From Rhizobium sp. 16-449-1b (GTDB lineage Bacteria > Pseudomonadota > Alphaproteobacteria > Rhizobiales > Rhizobiaceae), in contig NZ_JAGHMH010000013.1 in the NCBI RefSeq assembly GCF_017741935.1, positions 303,389 through 367,388 of the forward strand: a DNA stretch of 64,000 nucleotides, written 5' to 3'. Under the pieces are notes generated by a model. The model was not told where the DNA came from and made no database searches. It saw only the letters and a list, made by a program, of their open reading frames with translations. Positions 1 to 9,103 of this stretch are shown here, piece after piece; position 1 is the stretch's first letter, and every line of letters starts with the position of its first letter. Made by a program: the position numbers and the translations under genes.

Positions 1-43
1 CGTGACCAAAGCCCGCGATGCGGGTGGAGCTGGCCAATGTCAT
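1..43 (-). CDS. bioZ: BioZ, 5' end only (3-oxoacyl-ACP synthase III-like, biotin synthesis)
   Basis: Only the first 14 codons lie in the window; the gene continues off the left edge. They read [14 protein letters not shown], which matches the start I know for rhizobial BioZ proteins. BioZ is a KAS III-like enzyme that helps make the pimeloyl precursor of biotin. The ATG shares one base with the bioA stop codon (TGATG on the minus strand), so it is the fifth coupled gene of the operon. The call rests on this short N-terminus plus operon position. Confidence 0.75.
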   Translation of the reverse strand, partial: MTLASSTRIAGFGH

Positions 44-1308
44 CAGTTGCGGTCCAGAACGAGCGAGGCAACCTCATCTATCGCATCGTAGGCGCGGGCA
101 AGTTCCGGCCCGGTCACGCAATAGGGTGGCATCAGGTAGAGGACATTGCCGAGCGGCCGGATGAGCAGGCCGCGTTCCCGGAACAGTTTGCGCATGCGCG
201 GTCCGGCCTCGGCGAGATAGCCGCCGGCGGGCACGACTAGATCGAGTGCCGCGATCGTTCCAGCCTGACGGATACCGGTAAAACGCGTATCGTCTTCGAA
301 CCGTGCCAGCTGTTGGCGGTGCGTTTCCTCTATTGCGCGGATGCGCTCGAAGACCGGTTCGCTTCGCCAGACATCGAGATTGGCAACGGCGGCGGCGCAA
401 GCGATCGGATTGGCGGTGTAGGAACTCGAGTGGAAGAAGGTCTTGCGCCGGTCGGTCGAGAGGTGGGCATCAAATATCTCTGTGGTGGCGAGCGTCGCGG
501 CAAGCGGCACAGCGCCGCCGGTCAGTCCTTTGGAGGTGCAGAGAATATCCGGCGTGATGCCGGCCTGTTCGCAGGCAAACATCGTTCCCGTCCGCCCCCA
601 GCCGGTCATCACCTCGTCGGCGACCAGCAGGCAGCCATGGCGCGCGGCGATCTGCTGCAGGCCGGCAAGCACGCTTGCCGCATAGATCTTCATGCCTCCG
701 GCACCAAGGATCAGCGGCTCGATCAGTAGCGCGGCGATGCCTCCGGCCCGGCAAAGGGTCTCGAAACGGTCGAGCACCTCCTGCTCCCTGCCCGGCTCCG
801 GGAAAGGCAGCCTGTCGACGCCGAAGAGAAGCGGTTCGTAGGCGGCGTTGAAGACGCCGCGTTCGCCGGCCGACATCGTGCCGATCGTATCGCCGTGATA
901 GCTACCCTCCATCACCACGATCCGGTTTCGCGCTTCGCCCCGGTTGTGGAAATAGCCGAGCGCCATCTTGATCGCGACTTCGACAGAGGTCGAACCGCTG
1001 TCGGAGTAGAAGACATGCCGCAGACCCGGCGGGGCGATATCGATCAAGCCCCCGGCCAGCCGTTCAGCCGGTTCGTGGGTGAATTCGGCGAAGATGATCT
1101 GGTCGTAGGTCTCGGTCGCGGTGCGGATCGCTTCCATGATCCTGGGGTGGCGGTGGCCATGGGTGATCACCCACCAGGAGGAGATGGCATCGAGCAGACG
1201 TTTGCCGCCTTCGTCGATCAAATAGGCGCCTTCGGTCGCGGTGATGCGCTTCATCGGTGGTTCGAGCGCATGCTGGGTAAAGGGGTGCCAGATGGCGGAG
1301 TGGTTCAT
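43..1308 (-). CDS. bioA: Adenosylmethionine-8-amino-7-oxononanoate aminotransferase BioA
   Basis: BioA uses S-adenosylmethionine as amino donor to make 7,8-diaminononanoate from KAPA, the third-last step of biotin synthesis. The 421-residue protein is a class III, fold-type I PLP aminotransferase. It has the BioA N-terminus [15 protein letters not shown], the [15 protein letters not shown] segment with the PLP-contacting Asp, and the PLP lysine in TSKGLTGG. The chosen ATG at 1308 overlaps the bioD stop by four bases; a longer in-frame extension to 1392 would run deep into bioD and lacks similarity. Codons are strongly GC-biased compared with bioF. Cytoplasmic. Confidence 0.96.
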   Translation of the reverse strand: MNHSAIWHPFTQHALEPPMKRITATEGAYLIDEGGKRLLDAISSWWVITHGHRHPRIMEAIRTATETYDQIIFAEFTHEPAERLAGGLIDIAPPGLRHVFYSDSGSTSVEVAIKMALGYFHNRGEARNRIVVMEGSYHGDTIGTMSAGERGVFNAAYEPLLFGVDRLPFPEPGREQEVLDRFETLCRAGGIAALLIEPLILGAGGMKIYAASVLAGLQQIAARHGCLLVADEVMTGWGRTGTMFACEQAGITPDILCTSKGLTGGAVPLAATLATTEIFDAHLSTDRRKTFFHSSSYTANPIACAAAVANLDVWRSEPVFERIRAIEETHRQQLARFEDDTRFTGIRQAGTIAALDLVVPAGGYLAEAGPRMRKLFRERGLLIRPLGNVLYLMPPYCVTGPELARAYDAIDEVASLVLDRN

Positions 1309-1943
1309 CGGGCGCCCTCCTTGAAAACAGCGATATCGAAGTTCGCGCCGAACGCCTGCTGTAATCCTTCGGCGCTGATCTCGGCCATCCACGGCAGACG
1401 GCCGAGGATGCGTGTGCCACTCATGCTGGCGATGATCCGCTGCGTCTCCTGGTTTTCCTCGCCGATGAAGGCGATGCCAAAAATCGGAATGCCACGATGC
1501 CTCATTGCCTCGACGGAAAGCAGAGTGTGATTGATGGTGCCGAGCGTTGTCCGCGCGCAGAGGATGGCGGGGATCTGCCAGCGTGCGAAAATATCGGCGA
1601 AAACCAGATCGTCGGAAAGCGGCACCAATAGTCCGCCAGCCCCTTCTATAATGAGAGGCGCCAGCAAGTCAGGTGGGACAAGCCTGGCTGGGTCGATCAA
1701 AATTCCATCGAGACTTGCGGCGAGGTGCGGCGAGGCAGGCGTCACGAGACGATAGGCTTCCGGCAGTATTCGGCTCTGCGAAATACCGCCAAGCCGTGTT
1801 ACAACCTCACTGTCTGTTTCCTCATCAAGGCCGGATTGGACTGGCTTCCAATAGATAGCACCGAGTGCGGCGGTGAGCGCTGCGGAAAAGATCGTCTTGC
1901 CAATTCCGGTGTCAGTACCTGTCACCACGAAACGTGTGCTCAT
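1305..1943 (-). CDS. bioD: Dethiobiotin synthetase BioD
   Basis: BioD is the ATP-dependent carboxylase that closes the ureido ring of dethiobiotin from diaminononanoate and CO2. The 212-residue protein opens with [16 protein letters not shown], the P-loop typical of BioD, and has the conserved [12 protein letters not shown] segment near the middle. Length is close to the family norm. It overlaps bioF upstream and bioA downstream by four bases each (ATGA junctions), showing translational coupling. The 3' part shares bioA's GC-biased codons and the 5' part looks more like bioF. Confidence 0.96.
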   Translation of the reverse strand: MSTRFVVTGTDTGIGKTIFSAALTAALGAIYWKPVQSGLDEETDSEVVTRLGGISQSRILPEAYRLVTPASPHLAASLDGILIDPARLVPPDLLAPLIIEGAGGLLVPLSDDLVFADIFARWQIPAILCARTTLGTINHTLLSVEAMRHRGIPIFGIAFIGEENQETQRIIASMSGTRILGRLPWMAEISAEGLQQAFGANFDIAVFKEGAR

Positions 1944-3085
1944 GCTCCGTCCTTTTCGAGGGCAACTGCCAGTCGGCTCGCCATAGCCGCAATCTGAGCC
2001 TTGTTGACATTCAAAGTGAGGGAAATTCTCAAGCGCGCAGTTCCGTCAGGAACGGTCGGCGGCCGTATAGCCCTTATGTCAAAACCGTCATTTTGTAGGC
2101 GTGCCGCGATGCGGACAGCGCGCGCATTGTCGCCAACTATCACCGGTTGGATAGGGGAGCCGCTTGGTGTAATGGAGAGTTTCGAGCGCAGCTGATCGCC
2201 CAAGAAATCGCGTAGTGCGTCGAGGCGTTCGCGACGCTCGGGCTCATCTCCGATTATCTGCAGAGCCTCGCGAACGCCTGCCGCCATCAGTGGGGACGGT
2301 GCAGTTGAATAGATGAAATTGCGGGCGCGATTCACCATATAACGGGCAAGGACGTCAGGTAGTCCCATCAGCGCTCCGGAGAGGCCGAGCGCTTTGCCGC
2401 AGGTGTGCAGCGTAAGCACATTGCTTTGGCTCCTCAATTCACTGGCCAAGCCGCGACCGCCTGGTCCGAAGACCCCGGTCGCATGGGCCTCATCGACAAT
2501 TAGGTACCCACCACGCGAGGCGGCAACCTCAGCCAATGCCGCGAGCGGCGCGCGGTCACCATCCATGGAATAGATGCTTTCGACAGCAATCCATGGCGAC
2601 CCGATGCCGCCATCAGCTCGCCAGTGGTCAATGGCTGCCTCGAAAGACGCGATATCGTTATGTGCCACCGCGACGGATTCCGCTTTGCTAGCCAAAATTC
2701 CCTCGCGGACGCTTGCGTGGATTAGTTCATCGTGAACAATCAGATCATCTCGCTGCGGCAAAGTTGAAAACAACGCGACGTTCGCAGAAAAGCCGCTCCC
2801 AAAGTATAGGACTCGTTCGGCACCAAACATCATGGCCGCCTCTGCCTCCAGCGCCTCGTGGACCCAATGATTTCCGCGAAGAAGGCGCGATCCGCCAGAT
2901 CCAGCCGGGATTCCACGCTCGATCGCGGCCGTGAGAGCCTTCGCAATTCGCGAGCAGTTCGCAAGGCTGAGGTAGTCATTTGAACTGAAGTCAATGCCCT
3001 GTCGTGGAGCCAGGGTCCTTAGTCGCGACTTGCGTTCGAGGCCGGCAAGCGTCGCCTCGTAGCGAGCGAGTGCCGTTACGGTCAC
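1940..3085 (-). CDS. bioF: 8-amino-7-oxononanoate synthase BioF
   Basis: BioF condenses a pimeloyl thioester with L-alanine to give KAPA, the first ring-building step of biotin synthesis. The 381-residue protein is an alpha-oxoamine synthase of fold-type I. It has the substrate segment SSNDYLSLA, the PLP aspartate in [10 protein letters not shown] and the PLP lysine in HTCGKALG. The start codon is GTG at 3085 and overlaps the bioB stop by four bases (GTGA). Codon use is visibly less GC-biased than in bioB and bioA on either side, although all sit in one operon. Confidence 0.95.
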   Translation of the reverse strand: MTVTALARYEATLAGLERKSRLRTLAPRQGIDFSSNDYLSLANCSRIAKALTAAIERGIPAGSGGSRLLRGNHWVHEALEAEAAMMFGAERVLYFGSGFSANVALFSTLPQRDDLIVHDELIHASVREGILASKAESVAVAHNDIASFEAAIDHWRADGGIGSPWIAVESIYSMDGDRAPLAALAEVAASRGGYLIVDEAHATGVFGPGGRGLASELRSQSNVLTLHTCGKALGLSGALMGLPDVLARYMVNRARNFIYSTAPSPLMAAGVREALQIIGDEPERRERLDALRDFLGDQLRSKLSITPSGSPIQPVIVGDNARAVRIAARLQNDGFDIRAIRPPTVPDGTARLRISLTLNVNKAQIAAMASRLAVALEKDGA

Positions 3086-4086
3086 CGTGCGGTCTCCAGC
3101 TCCATCGGCTTCAGCCCGAGGCGGCGGAACAGCGCGCTGTCGTGATCCTCACCGGGATTGTCTGCCGTCAGCAGCGTCTCGCCGACGAAGATGGAGTTGG
3201 CCCCCGCGAAGAAACAGAGCGCCTGCATCTCGTCGCTCATCTCGGTTCGTCCGGCCGAGAGGCGCACATGCGACTTCGGCATCAGGATGCGCGCCAGCGC
3301 GATGGTGCGGACGAAATCGATCGGATCGACGGGCGCTGCATTCTCGAGCTTCGAACCGGGGATCGGGATCAGCATGTTGATCGGCACGCTCTCAGGCGGA
3401 GATGGCAGATTGGCGAGCGTCACCAGCATCGAAATGCGGTCCTCGACGGTCTCCCCCATGCCGAGAATGCCGCCGGCGCAGACCTTGATGCCGGCGTCGC
3501 GGACATTGGCGAGCGTCTCCAGCCGGTCTTCGAAGGTGCGGGTGGTGATGATCTCAGAATAGTAGCGCTCGGACGTATCGACATTGTGGTTGTAGTAATC
3601 GAGCCCGGCATCGGCGAGCCGCGCAGATTGCTCCGGGGTCAGCATACCGAGCGTCATGCAGGTCTCCATGCCGAGCCCACGCACACCCTCGACCATGGCG
3701 ACCAGCGCATCCATGTCGCGATCCTTCGGATTGCGCCAGGCGGCGCCCATGCAATAGCGCGTCGCCCCGCCCTCCTTTGCCTTGCGCGCTTCGGAAAGGA
3801 CGCGTTGCACTTCCATCAGCTTCGACGCCTTGAGCCCGGTCGGGTAATGCGCCGACTGGCTGCAATAGCCACAATCCTCGGCACAGCCACCCGTCTTGAT
3901 CGACAGAAGACGGCTCATCTGGATGGCGTTCGGGTCGAAGGTTTTGCGGTGGACCCGCTGTGCGCGAAACAGCAGATCATTGAAAGGCAGATCGTAGATA
4001 GCCCGCGCTTCTTCGACGCGTTGCGCTTCTAACTTCGGTGGCGCACCGCGGAACTTCAGAATTTCAGTACCTATGTCGACACTCAT
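3082..4086 (-). CDS. bioB: Biotin synthase BioB (radical SAM)
   Basis: BioB inserts sulfur into dethiobiotin using a radical-SAM 4Fe-4S cluster and a sacrificial Fe-S cluster. The 334-residue protein has the radical-SAM cysteines in [11 protein letters not shown] and the BioB segments YNHNVDTS and GGILGMGE. I chose the ATG at 4086 ([10 protein letters not shown]) because GGGAGG lies about nine bases upstream; an in-frame extension to 4152 has no such signal. First gene of the operon. Its leader carries the shared 17-bp motif at 4169-4185 and a terminator of the preceding operon. The core, about 3090-4030, has high third-position GC while both ends do not. Confidence 0.97.
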   Translation of the reverse strand: MSVDIGTEILKFRGAPPKLEAQRVEEARAIYDLPFNDLLFRAQRVHRKTFDPNAIQMSRLLSIKTGGCAEDCGYCSQSAHYPTGLKASKLMEVQRVLSEARKAKEGGATRYCMGAAWRNPKDRDMDALVAMVEGVRGLGMETCMTLGMLTPEQSARLADAGLDYYNHNVDTSERYYSEIITTRTFEDRLETLANVRDAGIKVCAGGILGMGETVEDRISMLVTLANLPSPPESVPINMLIPIPGSKLENAAPVDPIDFVRTIALARILMPKSHVRLSAGRTEMSDEMQALCFFAGANSIFVGETLLTADNPGEDHDSALFRRLGLKPMELETAR

Positions 4087-4168
4087 GCATGCCTCCCGCC
4101 ATTGCCAAGTTTGGAAGGCAGCAAACGATCTCTTCTGAGCGGCCGCAAACAATTTCAGTCGAGTGGTC

Positions 4169-4185
4169 CATTCAGAATTCTAATG
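4169..4185 (-). promoter_or_regulatory. Candidate operator of bioB operon (shared 17-bp motif, site A)
   Basis: Reads CATTAGAATTCTGAATG on the minus strand, 83 bases upstream of the bioB start. Outer CATT/AATG and inner AGA/TCT form an imperfect dyad. Fifteen of 17 positions match site D (51610) and 14 of 17 match sites B (9087) and C (35176). The leader shows no TTATMKATAA box of the kind bound by the known biotin repressor BioR. The function is inferred. Confidence 0.5.
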
Positions 4186-4218
4186 GCGATACATGGACAA
4201 TAGGCTGGAGATCGAAAA

Positions 4219-4257
4219 AGGACGCATTAAAGGGATAAAACCGGTTCAATGCGTCCT
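4219..4257 (-). terminator. Rho-independent terminator of the aminotransferase-decarboxylase operon
   Basis: A perfect 10-bp stem (4248-4257 with 4219-4228) and a 19-base loop. On the minus strand the second arm ends in a run of T (CCTTTTTCG). It lies about 50 bases past the stop of the decarboxylase gene and before the bioB leader, so the two minus-strand operons are probably separate transcripts. Confidence 0.75.
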
Positions 4258-4308
4258 GGAGGCCCGGCTCCTCAGGGTCTTCGGGTCAAAAAAGGATTCT
4301 TGGCTATG

Positions 4309-4698
4309 TCACAGCTCGCCTGTGACAAATTGCGCTCTTCCATGTCCGAACGACCAGTCTTCGTCCGTATTCTGAACGAAAGTAATCATAACGTCTGCAG
4401 TTGGAATCCCGCATTCTCTGCGTAGCAATTCGCACAGCCGCTCGTAGAACTCGAGCTTTGCTGACCGTGTTCTTGGTCTAGAAATGACCTCTACCAAAAC
4501 GAACTTCTCTGTCCGTTCGATATCGAGACCAGTGTCCAGGGTGTGCAGATGAGATGGGTCATATTCGATGACCAATTGATAGCGGTCTCGCTCAGGGACC
4601 TCAAAACTCTCAACCATGGCATCGTGCGCGACTTGCAGGAACCTTTCGAGTTCGACCTGTGATCGGCCTCGAATCAAATGAAACTTCATTAGGGGCAT
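4309..4698 (-). CDS. Malonate semialdehyde decarboxylase-like tautomerase-fold protein
   Basis: The 129-residue protein belongs to the tautomerase superfamily and resembles, from memory, malonate semialdehyde decarboxylase (MSAD) of 1,3-dichloropropene degraders along its whole length. It keeps the catalytic N-terminal proline (after Met removal), Asp37, and the Arg73/Arg75 pair in VISRPR, plus the C-terminal DWSFGxGRAxF signature. MSAD turns malonate semialdehyde into acetaldehyde and CO2. It follows, on the same strand and 86 bases away, an aminotransferase that should make exactly that semialdehyde from beta-alanine, which supports the call. A different tautomerase or hydratase role cannot be excluded without assay. 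Confidence 0.82.
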   Translation of the reverse strand: MPLMKFHLIRGRSQVELERFLQVAHDAMVESFEVPERDRYQLVIEYDPSHLHTLDTGLDIERTEKFVLVEVISRPRTRSAKLEFYERLCELLRRECGIPTADVMITFVQNTDEDWSFGHGRAQFVTGEL

Positions 4699-4784
4699 TT
4701 TCGTCTAATCCTCTGGTTTCTCCTCCCATTGGATTGGTTTAGGAGGCGGACCGCAGGCTCGCTGTCCGCCCGGATAACTTCAGG

Positions 4785-6119
4785 CTAAGCCGCCCGTCTC
4801 AATGCGTCGCCGATTGTCAACACAATGGTGTCGATCTGGTCCGTTTCGACAATAAGAGGAGGCGAGAGAGCGATGATGTCACCCGTGACACGGATGAGCA
4901 GACCCCTTTTGAAGCAGTCCACGAACACGTCGTAAGCTCTGGCGCCAGGAGCGTCCTTGCGGGAGGCGAGCTCTATCGCACCAACCAGACCAAGATTACG
5001 AATGTCGATAACATTCGGCATGCCCTTCAAGGAATGGAGCGCATTTTCCCAATGATTAGCAATGCTCGCCGCACGGGTCAGGAGACCTTCGTCGGCGTAG
5101 ATTTCCAAAGTAGCAAGCCCGGCCGCGCAAGCGGCGGGATGTCCGGAGTACGTGTAGCCATGGAAAAGCTCGATAGCGTTGTCTGGCCCGACCATTAGGG
5201 CATCATGAACTTTCCCGCTCGCGAAAACCGCGCCCATAGGGATCGTGCCGTTAGTTAACCCTTTAGCGGTGGTAATAAGGTCAGGAAGGACGCCAAAGTA
5301 ATCGACAGCAAAGGGGGTTCCCAAACGACCGAAGCCACTGATGACTTCGTCAAAGATCAGTAGGATGCCGTACTTGTCTGCCGTAGCCCGGAGCTTCTCT
5401 AAATATCCCCTTGGAGGCAGAATGACCCCCGCTGAGCCAGACATCGGCTCGACGATTACTGCTGCGATCGTCTCTGCGCCGTGAAGCTGGACCAGCCGCT
5501 CCAGGTCATCCGCCAATTCGATACCGTGCGCGGGGAGCCCCTTGGAGAAGTGATTGCGTTCAATGTCGAGCGTGTGGCGCATGTGGTCAGCTGGAATCTG
5601 CGGGAAGACTCGCCGGTTATTTACGAGGCCTCCGACAGAAATGCCGCCAAAGCCGACCCCGTGGTATCCCTTTTCGCGACCGATAATTCTGGTGCGAGTG
5701 CCTTCGCCGATTGACCGCTGGTAAGCGATGGCGATCTTTAAAGCTGTGTCAACGGACTCCGATCCTGATCCGGTGAAGAAGACGTGGTCGAGTTTGGACT
5801 TTCCGTGACCGGGGGCAATCCCAGCCAATTTCGCCGCAAAATCAAACGCAAGGGGGTGGCCCATCTGGAACGTGGGAGCAAAGTCCAAAGTGGAGAGCTG
5901 ACGCTCGACAGCGCGCGTAATCTTCTCTCGACCGTGGCCCGCGTTGCAGCACCACAGACCAGCAGTTCCGTCCATCACCCTGTTGCCATCGACATCGGTA
6001 TAATACATGCCCTCGGCACTCGCGAGGAGGCGCGGAGCAGCTTTGAACTGCCGATTGGCAGTAAACGGCATCCAAAAATTCTTTAAATCCGGGGTGTTGC
6101 TGGCGTTCAATTTTTCCAT
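4785..6119 (-). CDS. Omega-amino acid (beta-alanine):pyruvate aminotransferase
   Basis: A 444-residue class III PLP aminotransferase. The N-terminus NFWMPFTANRQFK, the DEVISGFGRLG segment and the PLP lysine in TTAKGLTNGTIPMGA match the omega-amino acid:pyruvate aminotransferase group (EC 2.6.1.18) of pseudomonads. The expected reaction is beta-alanine plus pyruvate to malonate semialdehyde plus L-alanine. The malonate semialdehyde decarboxylase-like gene follows directly, and alr/dadA at 25-27 kb could recycle the alanine. It is divergent from the HTH-cupin regulator at 6266, its likely controller. Related enzymes act on taurine, putrescine or aromatic amines, so the exact amine is inferred. 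Confidence 0.85.
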   Translation of the reverse strand: MEKLNASNTPDLKNFWMPFTANRQFKAAPRLLASAEGMYYTDVDGNRVMDGTAGLWCCNAGHGREKITRAVERQLSTLDFAPTFQMGHPLAFDFAAKLAGIAPGHGKSKLDHVFFTGSGSESVDTALKIAIAYQRSIGEGTRTRIIGREKGYHGVGFGGISVGGLVNNRRVFPQIPADHMRHTLDIERNHFSKGLPAHGIELADDLERLVQLHGAETIAAVIVEPMSGSAGVILPPRGYLEKLRATADKYGILLIFDEVISGFGRLGTPFAVDYFGVLPDLITTAKGLTNGTIPMGAVFASGKVHDALMVGPDNAIELFHGYTYSGHPAACAAGLATLEIYADEGLLTRAASIANHWENALHSLKGMPNVIDIRNLGLVGAIELASRKDAPGARAYDVFVDCFKRGLLIRVTGDIIALSPPLIVETDQIDTIVLTIGDALRRAA

Positions 6120-6202
6120 GGCGGCGATGACTCCTTTACCGTTGGTACAAGGATGTCGATTTCATTGATCCTAACAAGTCCTTTTCTATAGTAAATTAAG
6201 AA

Positions 6203-6217
6203 CTTGATTTTTCTTGA
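6203..6217. promoter_or_regulatory. Candidate operator between aminotransferase and HTH-cupin regulator
   Basis: CTTGA occurs at 6203 and 6213, a direct repeat with a 10-base period (one helical turn), in the AT-rich 146-bp divergent region. An inverted partial copy, ACAAGT, sits near 6174. The natural candidate binder is the neighbouring XRE-cupin protein. Seen by eye only. Confidence 0.3.
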
Positions 6218-6265
6218 GTCAGCTACGAACATTTTAGCTATTCTGAACAACTCTAAAGGAATCCA

Positions 6266-6814
6266 ATGAGTGTGGATGTTGGAAATCGCCTTCGGTCTTT
6301 GCGCTTAATGCATAACCTTTCCCAGAGAGAACTGGCGAGACGGACGGGGGTGCCAAACACGACGATATCGCTGATCGAATCAAACTCGGCTAACCCATCG
6401 GTGGGGGCTTTGAAACGTATACTCGATGGATTTCCCATCGGGTTGGCCGAGTTCTTTGCCTTCGAGCCTCAGCGTTCCCGCAGAGCCTTTTATGCGTCCG
6501 AGGATCTCGTCGAAATTGGAAAAGGCGCGATTTCTTACAAGCAGGTCGGGGAGAACCTTTTCGGAAGAAGCCTTCAGATTCTGAAGGAATGTTATCAACC
6601 CGGGGCAGACACGGGAAAGGTATCCCTTGTCCATGACGGGGAGGAGGGAGGTGTTGTACTCTTCGGGCGGTTAGAGGTCACAGTAGACGACGAGCGAAAG
6701 ATCCTCGGTCCAGGAGACGCATACTATTTCGAGAGCCGCAGACCTCATCGCTTTCGATGCGTCGGTGCTGAGCCCTGCCATGTGATCAGCGCATGTACTC
6801 CACCTACCTTTTAG
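6266..6814 (+). CDS. XRE-family regulator with C-terminal cupin domain (PuuR-like)
   Basis: The 182-residue protein has an XRE helix-turn-helix at about residues 6-60 (LRLMHNLSQRELARRTGVP) and a cupin_2 ligand domain at about 110-180 with GPGDAYYFESRRPHRF. This layout is typical of regulators of amine and amino acid catabolism such as PuuR, where the cupin senses the small molecule. It is transcribed away from the beta-alanine:pyruvate aminotransferase gene and probably controls it, perhaps also the ligase operon starting at 7013. The ATG at 6266 follows AAAGGAATCCA, a good ribosome binding site. Confidence 0.85.
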   Translation: MSVDVGNRLRSLRLMHNLSQRELARRTGVPNTTISLIESNSANPSVGALKRILDGFPIGLAEFFAFEPQRSRRAFYASEDLVEIGKGAISYKQVGENLFGRSLQILKECYQPGADTGKVSLVHDGEEGGVVLFGRLEVTVDDERKILGPGDAYYFESRRPHRFRCVGAEPCHVISACTPPTF

Positions 6815-7012
6815 GAACTTGCAGAGCGACCAACCGAAGAGAGCTTAATCTCGGCATCGTTCGACAGGTGTGGAGGGGGCAGAATGCGCGACAGCTCCGC
6901 ATTTCATACGATTAAACTAATCCCGCCCACAAACTAAATCACGTGTCAAAGCAAAGGTGGGTCAATAAAATTCGGCTGATAGATCGACAGCCCGAATAGG
7001 AGACCCGGCGCA

Positions 7013-8341
7013 ATGACTGAACCTCGCTTTTATCAGCGCGAGATCGAGACAATGTCCCGCGATGAATTGGATGCAATGCAACTTCAGAAGTTGCTCGAAA
7101 TGTTGGAACATGTAGCTCGAACCAACCCATTTTATGCAAATTTTTGGAAGCAAGCCGGGATTGACGTTTCGAAAGTCAAATCGTTCGAGGACTTCAGGCT
7201 TGTCCCGATGATTGAAAAATCGCACATCGTGGCCGACCAGAATGAGCACCCTCCTTTCGGGTCTCGCTCCGGAAGTGTAAACCAAAACCTCGGTCGGACC
7301 GATCTTTATACCACGAGCGGCACTAGTGGGCAGGGCAAGGAGCTCCACGCCTGCAGTCTACGTGAACTCAAAGCGATGGAAGAAATCTATCGATACGGTA
7401 TGTCTTGGGCTGGCATGAGCCCAGGCGATATCGTGCTGCTTACGCTCCCGATAACCATGCTCGCAGGCGGTCGCGTGGAATATCAAGGTGCAGTCGCTTC
7501 CGATCTTACGGTCCTACCTGTGGGCAATTACGACGCTGCTAGTAAGGTGGACCACATCAGACGGTTCAATCCAAAGGCTCTATTTGGCAGCACGTCCTAT
7601 TTCGGCACTCTGGCAACGATGATGGGAGATGACGCGCGAGCCAGCAGCGTCGATACTCTCCTCACTGGTCTGGAAGGCGCCAGCCTTCCATTCCTGAAAT
7701 CCATCGAAGAGATGTGGGGCGCCAAAGCGTATGATCGCTTCGGCTGTGCAAATATGCGCGCCGATTTCATGTGGTCGGACGAGAATGGTATCGGCGAACC
7801 GGGAAAACCTGGCACGCTGCTCAACGTCGATCCTTATGTCCTGATGGAAGTCGTGGACCCAACGACTGGGCTGCCGGTCGGGGACGGGGAGTTCGGCGAG
7901 CTTGTTATCACAAGCCTCTATCACCTCGATAACCCTGCAATCCGGAACCGAGTGAGGGACGGCGCCGTCTTCCAGAAAGGTGGACGGAAAGGATCTATTC
8001 GCAATTTCCATGGTGTCGAGATGGCGTCCATAAGCCGCATCGACGATGTGAAAAAGGTCAAAGGCATCAATATCTATCCTCAAGCCGTCGATGATCTCGT
8101 CTTCTCGTGGCCTGAGATCGAGCAATATGAAGTAATCCTCTCACGCTCTTCGTCCTTCGCTGATATTGCAAACCTGAGATTACAGCTGCGGTCCTCAGTA
8201 GCTGCATCTTCAGCTGAGCAGATTATCGCTCGCGCCAAAGACGCAGTGAAGACCCGCTTGGGTATCAACTTCAACATTGAAATCGTGCCGAAGGTAGAAG
8301 TCAGCGACTACAAGGCTCGACGCTGGAAGGACTTGCGCTAA
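7013..8341 (+). CDS. PaaK-like AMP-forming CoA ligase of unknown substrate
   Basis: A 442-residue member of the phenylacetate-CoA ligase (PaaK) branch of adenylate-forming enzymes. It has the AMP/ATP loop TTSGTSGQGKE (residues 100-110), a YDRFGCANMR segment in place of the usual Tyr-Gly-Thr/Ser-Glu motif, and the C-terminal lid with VKGINIYPQAVDD. The family activates a carboxylate to its CoA thioester through an acyl-AMP, releasing AMP. No phenylacetate (paa) genes surround it, so phenylacetate is unlikely. The neighbours are dehydrogenase, hydratase and AcuI genes, so it likely starts a CoA-dependent route for the island's substrate. AGGAGACCCGGCGCA precedes the ATG. Confidence 0.78.
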   Translation: MTEPRFYQREIETMSRDELDAMQLQKLLEMLEHVARTNPFYANFWKQAGIDVSKVKSFEDFRLVPMIEKSHIVADQNEHPPFGSRSGSVNQNLGRTDLYTTSGTSGQGKELHACSLRELKAMEEIYRYGMSWAGMSPGDIVLLTLPITMLAGGRVEYQGAVASDLTVLPVGNYDAASKVDHIRRFNPKALFGSTSYFGTLATMMGDDARASSVDTLLTGLEGASLPFLKSIEEMWGAKAYDRFGCANMRADFMWSDENGIGEPGKPGTLLNVDPYVLMEVVDPTTGLPVGDGEFGELVITSLYHLDNPAIRNRVRDGAVFQKGGRKGSIRNFHGVEMASISRIDDVKKVKGINIYPQAVDDLVFSWPEIEQYEVILSRSSSFADIANLRLQLRSSVAASSAEQIIARAKDAVKTRLGINFNIEIVPKVEVSDYKARRWKDLR

Positions 8342-8370
8342 AAGAAATAAGACGACGCCGGCGCGTCACT

Positions 8371-8397
8371 GACTGCAGGCGTCAGCTGCCTGCAGTC
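8371..8397 (+). terminator. Stem-loop between ligase and NUDIX genes
   Basis: A perfect 10-bp stem, GACTGCAGGC and its complement, with a 7-base loop, 30 bases after the ligase stop. There is no T-run, so it may reduce read-through or protect the transcript rather than fully terminate it. Confidence 0.45.
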
Positions 8398-8414
8398 CTA
8401 GGTAGGTAGGTGTC

Positions 8415-9047
8415 ATGGATCAGGACATTGGTGCCGGGGAGATGTTTGACGTAGCGCGAATTCGTTCTGCTGTGGCAGCGATCGCGGAGTGTTTTCCACC
8501 GTTTCAGCAGGGCGGGGTTGCCCCCCGCGCCGGTATTTGCATCTTGCTATCGGGCGCGCGCGACCCTGAAATTGCGTTGATCGAACGCGCGCCAAACCTT
8601 CGTATGCACGCGAGTCAATGGGGGTTGCCGGGCGGGAAAGTCGATCGCGACGAGACAGTCATGCAAGCTGCGCTTCGGGAGCTCCAAGAGGAACTCGGCG
8701 TTATCTTGAGCGAGACCTCTGTTCTTGGTCAGCTCGACACCTACCTCACCCCGTCTGGCTTCCTCATGTGTCCGTTTGTCTGCGTAGATCCGAAAAACCA
8801 AACCCTGGTTCCCAATCTTATTGAAGTTGCAAGCGCTTTCACTCTGCGAGTTTCGGAACTTGTCGACCCAGATCGTTTCGAAACTTTCGAAATGAGTCAC
8901 ACCAGACGGATTTCTATCAGGATGAAGGTGAACGGTGGCCATCTCTACGCGCCAGCCGCGGCGATACTGTTTCAATTCCGCGAGCTGCTGTGTGGACGGG
9001 TAACGTCGGTGTCACAATACGAGCCGCCGATGTTCGCGTGGTACTGA
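8415..9047 (+). CDS. NUDIX hydrolase, coenzyme A diphosphatase-like
   Basis: A 210-residue protein with a complete NUDIX box, GGKVDRDETVMQAALRELQ followed by EELGV, at about residues 73-96. Just before it is RAPNLRMHASQWGLPGG, which resembles the CoA-binding UPF0035-type signature of CoA pyrophosphatases (RxxxLRxHxGxxxFPGG), though not exactly. Such enzymes split CoA or acyl-CoA into phosphopantetheine and adenosine 3',5'-bisphosphate. The position between a CoA ligase and acyl-CoA genes fits a housekeeping role on CoA metabolites. The exact substrate is uncertain. Confidence 0.75.
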   Translation: MDQDIGAGEMFDVARIRSAVAAIAECFPPFQQGGVAPRAGICILLSGARDPEIALIERAPNLRMHASQWGLPGGKVDRDETVMQAALRELQEELGVILSETSVLGQLDTYLTPSGFLMCPFVCVDPKNQTLVPNLIEVASAFTLRVSELVDPDRFETFEMSHTRRISIRMKVNGGHLYAPAAAILFQFRELLCGRVTSVSQYEPPMFAWY

Positions 9048-9086
9048 TACTACTCCCCGTCTCTAACGCATTGATTTAAAGACATG

Positions 9087-9103
9087 TTTTTAGAATTCTA
9101 ATG
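9087..9103 (-). promoter_or_regulatory. Shared 17-bp motif, site B, upstream of the SDR gene
   Basis: Reads CATTAGAATTCTAAAAA on the minus strand. Its core TTAGAATTCTAA is a perfect 12-bp palindrome. It lies 113 bases upstream of the SDR start and matches site A (4169) at 14 of 17 positions. Probably a regulator site for the SDR to AcuI operon. Confidence 0.5.

Noticed and set aside
3004..4032. 342-codon plus-strand frame opposite bioB
   Set aside because: bioB is certain on the other strand; the frame product is Arg/His-rich and lacks any family signature.
7013..8341. Phenylacetate-CoA ligase as a paa pathway enzyme
   Set aside because: No ring epoxidase or other paa genes nearby; only the family membership is supported.
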